Positions 50,416-51,540 of a DNA stretch of 51,540 nt are shown piece after piece. Source of the DNA: Bacteroidota bacterium. Lineage in GTDB: Bacteria; Bacteroidota; Bacteroidia; Bacteroidales; Prolixibacteraceae. How positions within the stretch are numbered: position 1 is the stretch's first letter; each line of letters opens with the position of its first letter. Made by a program: the position numbers and the translations under genes. The notes under the pieces are model-generated. The model was given only the letters and a program-made list of their open reading frames with translations. It did no database searches and was not told the origin of the DNA. The stretch spans positions 1-51,540 of the forward strand of contig JAJRSD010000106.1 of NCBI GenBank assembly GCA_024278975.1. Reading direction: 5' to 3'.

Positions 50416-51540
50416 ATGAAGAACGAAGCTCATGCAAGAATAAAGATTAATAAACTGCTTGAAGAAGCAGGCTGGCGATTCTTTGACAACGAACAAGGGA
50501 AAGCTAATATATTGCTTGAAAATCATGTAAAAATTACTCAAACGGAAGTTGATGCATGGGGAAACGATTTTGAAAAAGTTAAATCAGGTTCATTGGACTT
50601 TTTATTAGTTGACAGTAACAACAAACCTATTTGCGTACTCGAAGCAAAAAAAGAAGATTTACATCCTTTGGTTGCAAAAGAGCAAGCAAGAAAATATGCA
50701 AAAACTGTAGATGCTCAATTCATCATTTTATCAAACGGAATTGTTCACTATTTATGGGATTTGAAAAAAGGGAATCCAAAACCAATTTATAAATTTCCTT
50801 CGCCAAGCGAAATTGGTGCAATAAAAGAGTGGAATCCTGACAGAGGGGCATTAGCAAACGAAATTGTTGATGATGATTATATTGTTACCGTTCAAATGCC
50901 CGACTACAAAGAAAGACCGGGTTGGAATGGAACAGTAAAAAACAGCAAAGATTTTATTTGGGATAACGGACTTCGTTTTTTACGTCATTATCAAAAAACT
51001 GCCATTCATAAATTACAAGAAGCAGTAAGAAACGGTAAAGACCGGTTTTTATACGAAATGGCAACAGGAACGGGAAAAACTCTTACTTCTGCTGCGGTTA
51101 TTCGTCTGTTCTTGCGGACTGAAAACGCAAGACGAGTTTTGTTTTTGGTTGACCGGTTAGAATTGGAAGACCAGGCATGGAAAGCTTTTACAAACTATTT
51201 AAAACCTGATTATACAACATTTATTTACAAGGAACATAAAAGCGATTGGAGAAAAGCGGATATTGTTGTTACAACTGTTCAATCTTTGACATTTGACAAT
51301 AAATACAGTTACCTGTTTTCGCCTACCGACTTTGATTTGATAATTTCAGATGAATCTCACAGGTCAATTTCAGGAAATTCAAGAGCGGTTTTTGAATACT
51401 TTCATGGTTATAAATTAGGCTTAACTGCAACACCAAAAGACTATTTGAAAAATGTTGACATCAATAAAGTAAAAGAGAACGACCCAAGAGAAATTGAACG
51501 CAGAATGTTGCGAGATACTTACGCAACTTTTGGTTGTGAA
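50416..51540 (+). CDS. hsdR: Type I restriction enzyme R subunit, 5' part (runs off the window)
   Basis: The open frame from the ATG at 50416 continues for 375 codons to the end of the window without a stop. Residues 1-115 form the nuclease domain, with Asp61 and Glu76-x-Lys78 (SLDFLLVD, CVLEAKKED). The helicase part follows: Walker A ATGTGKT at 216-222, VLFLVDRLELEDQAW, DESH box at 312-315, and LTATP at 336-340. This subunit cuts DNA at distance when unmodified sites are found, together with HsdM and HsdS, expected beyond the window. Placement at the head of the locus is common. Confidence 0.93.
   Translation, partial: MKNEAHARIKINKLLEEAGWRFFDNEQGKANILLENHVKITQTEVDAWGNDFEKVKSGSLDFLLVDSNNKPICVLEAKKEDLHPLVAKEQARKYAKTVDAQFIILSNGIVHYLWDLKKGNPKPIYKFPSPSEIGAIKEWNPDRGALANEIVDDDYIVTVQMPDYKERPGWNGTVKNSKDFIWDNGLRFLRHYQKTAIHKLQEAVRNGKDRFLYEMATGTGKTLTSAAVIRLFLRTENARRVLFLVDRLELEDQAWKAFTNYLKPDYTTFIYKEHKSDWRKADIVVTTVQSLTFDNKYSYLFSPTDFDLIISDESHRSISGNSRAVFEYFHGYKLGLTATPKDYLKNVDINKVKENDPREIERRMLRDTYATFGCE

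Noticed and set aside
1-51540. CRISPR array
   Set aside because: No set of regularly spaced 25-40 base direct repeats was seen; the visible repeats are single palindromes or short tandems.

Overview
The window is a 51.5 kb AT-rich stretch of a Bacteroidota chromosome. It most resembles a marine or sediment Marinilabiliales/Prolixibacteraceae-type genome, but that is inference without any search. The clues are GldA-type ABC ATPases, the long three-part IspG, PorT-like outer-membrane barrels, Tat-exported Gfo/Idh/MocA enzymes, lipoprotein sulfatases, and promoters with the Bacteroidota -7 element TAnnTTTG. I see no tRNA, rRNA or CRISPR array.

Layout. 1-1300 is mostly decayed or structured non-coding DNA with an IS66-type remnant and a short lipoprotein. 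1299-4247 is a two-gene minus-strand operon: a membrane tetraheme NapC/NrfH-like cytochrome fused to a SUMF1-type domain, then a Tat-exported MocA oxidoreductase. 4527-28717 is a housekeeping-like region: comF, ubiX, a zinc-less sirtuin, dnaG, a small-protein/nucleotidyltransferase pair, a universal stress protein, metK behind a SAM-II-type riboswitch, a GT2, a gldA-like ATPase, ispG, a flavin reductase, an M3 peptidase, RNase R and a TetR regulator. The M3 peptidase and RNase R genes are each interrupted by a one-base deletion in a homopolymer.

29031-39360 looks like a sulfated-glycan or sugar catabolic cluster: an Ldh-type oxidoreductase and a TIM-barrel isomerase on minus; a MocA oxidoreductase, a sulfatase, a GH2 hydrolase and a second sulfatase on plus. 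Between the GH2 and the second sulfatase sits an AAA ATPase/PD-(D/E)xK gene bounded on both sides by copies of the same ~50 bp imperfect palindrome, as if inserted. No SusC/SusD pair is present here.

40102-47618 holds ispD and a TetR-TolC-adaptor-RND efflux operon. 47643-50317 has a Wzx-like flippase and a divergent GT4 glycosyltransferase. The window ends inside a type I restriction HsdR gene.

The strongest leads are the cytochrome-SUMF1 fusion operon, the palindrome-bounded ATPase unit, the metK riboswitch starting at its own promoter, a group of genes whose -7 boxes abut the start codon (possible leaderless mRNAs), and the small-protein/nucleotidyltransferase module.
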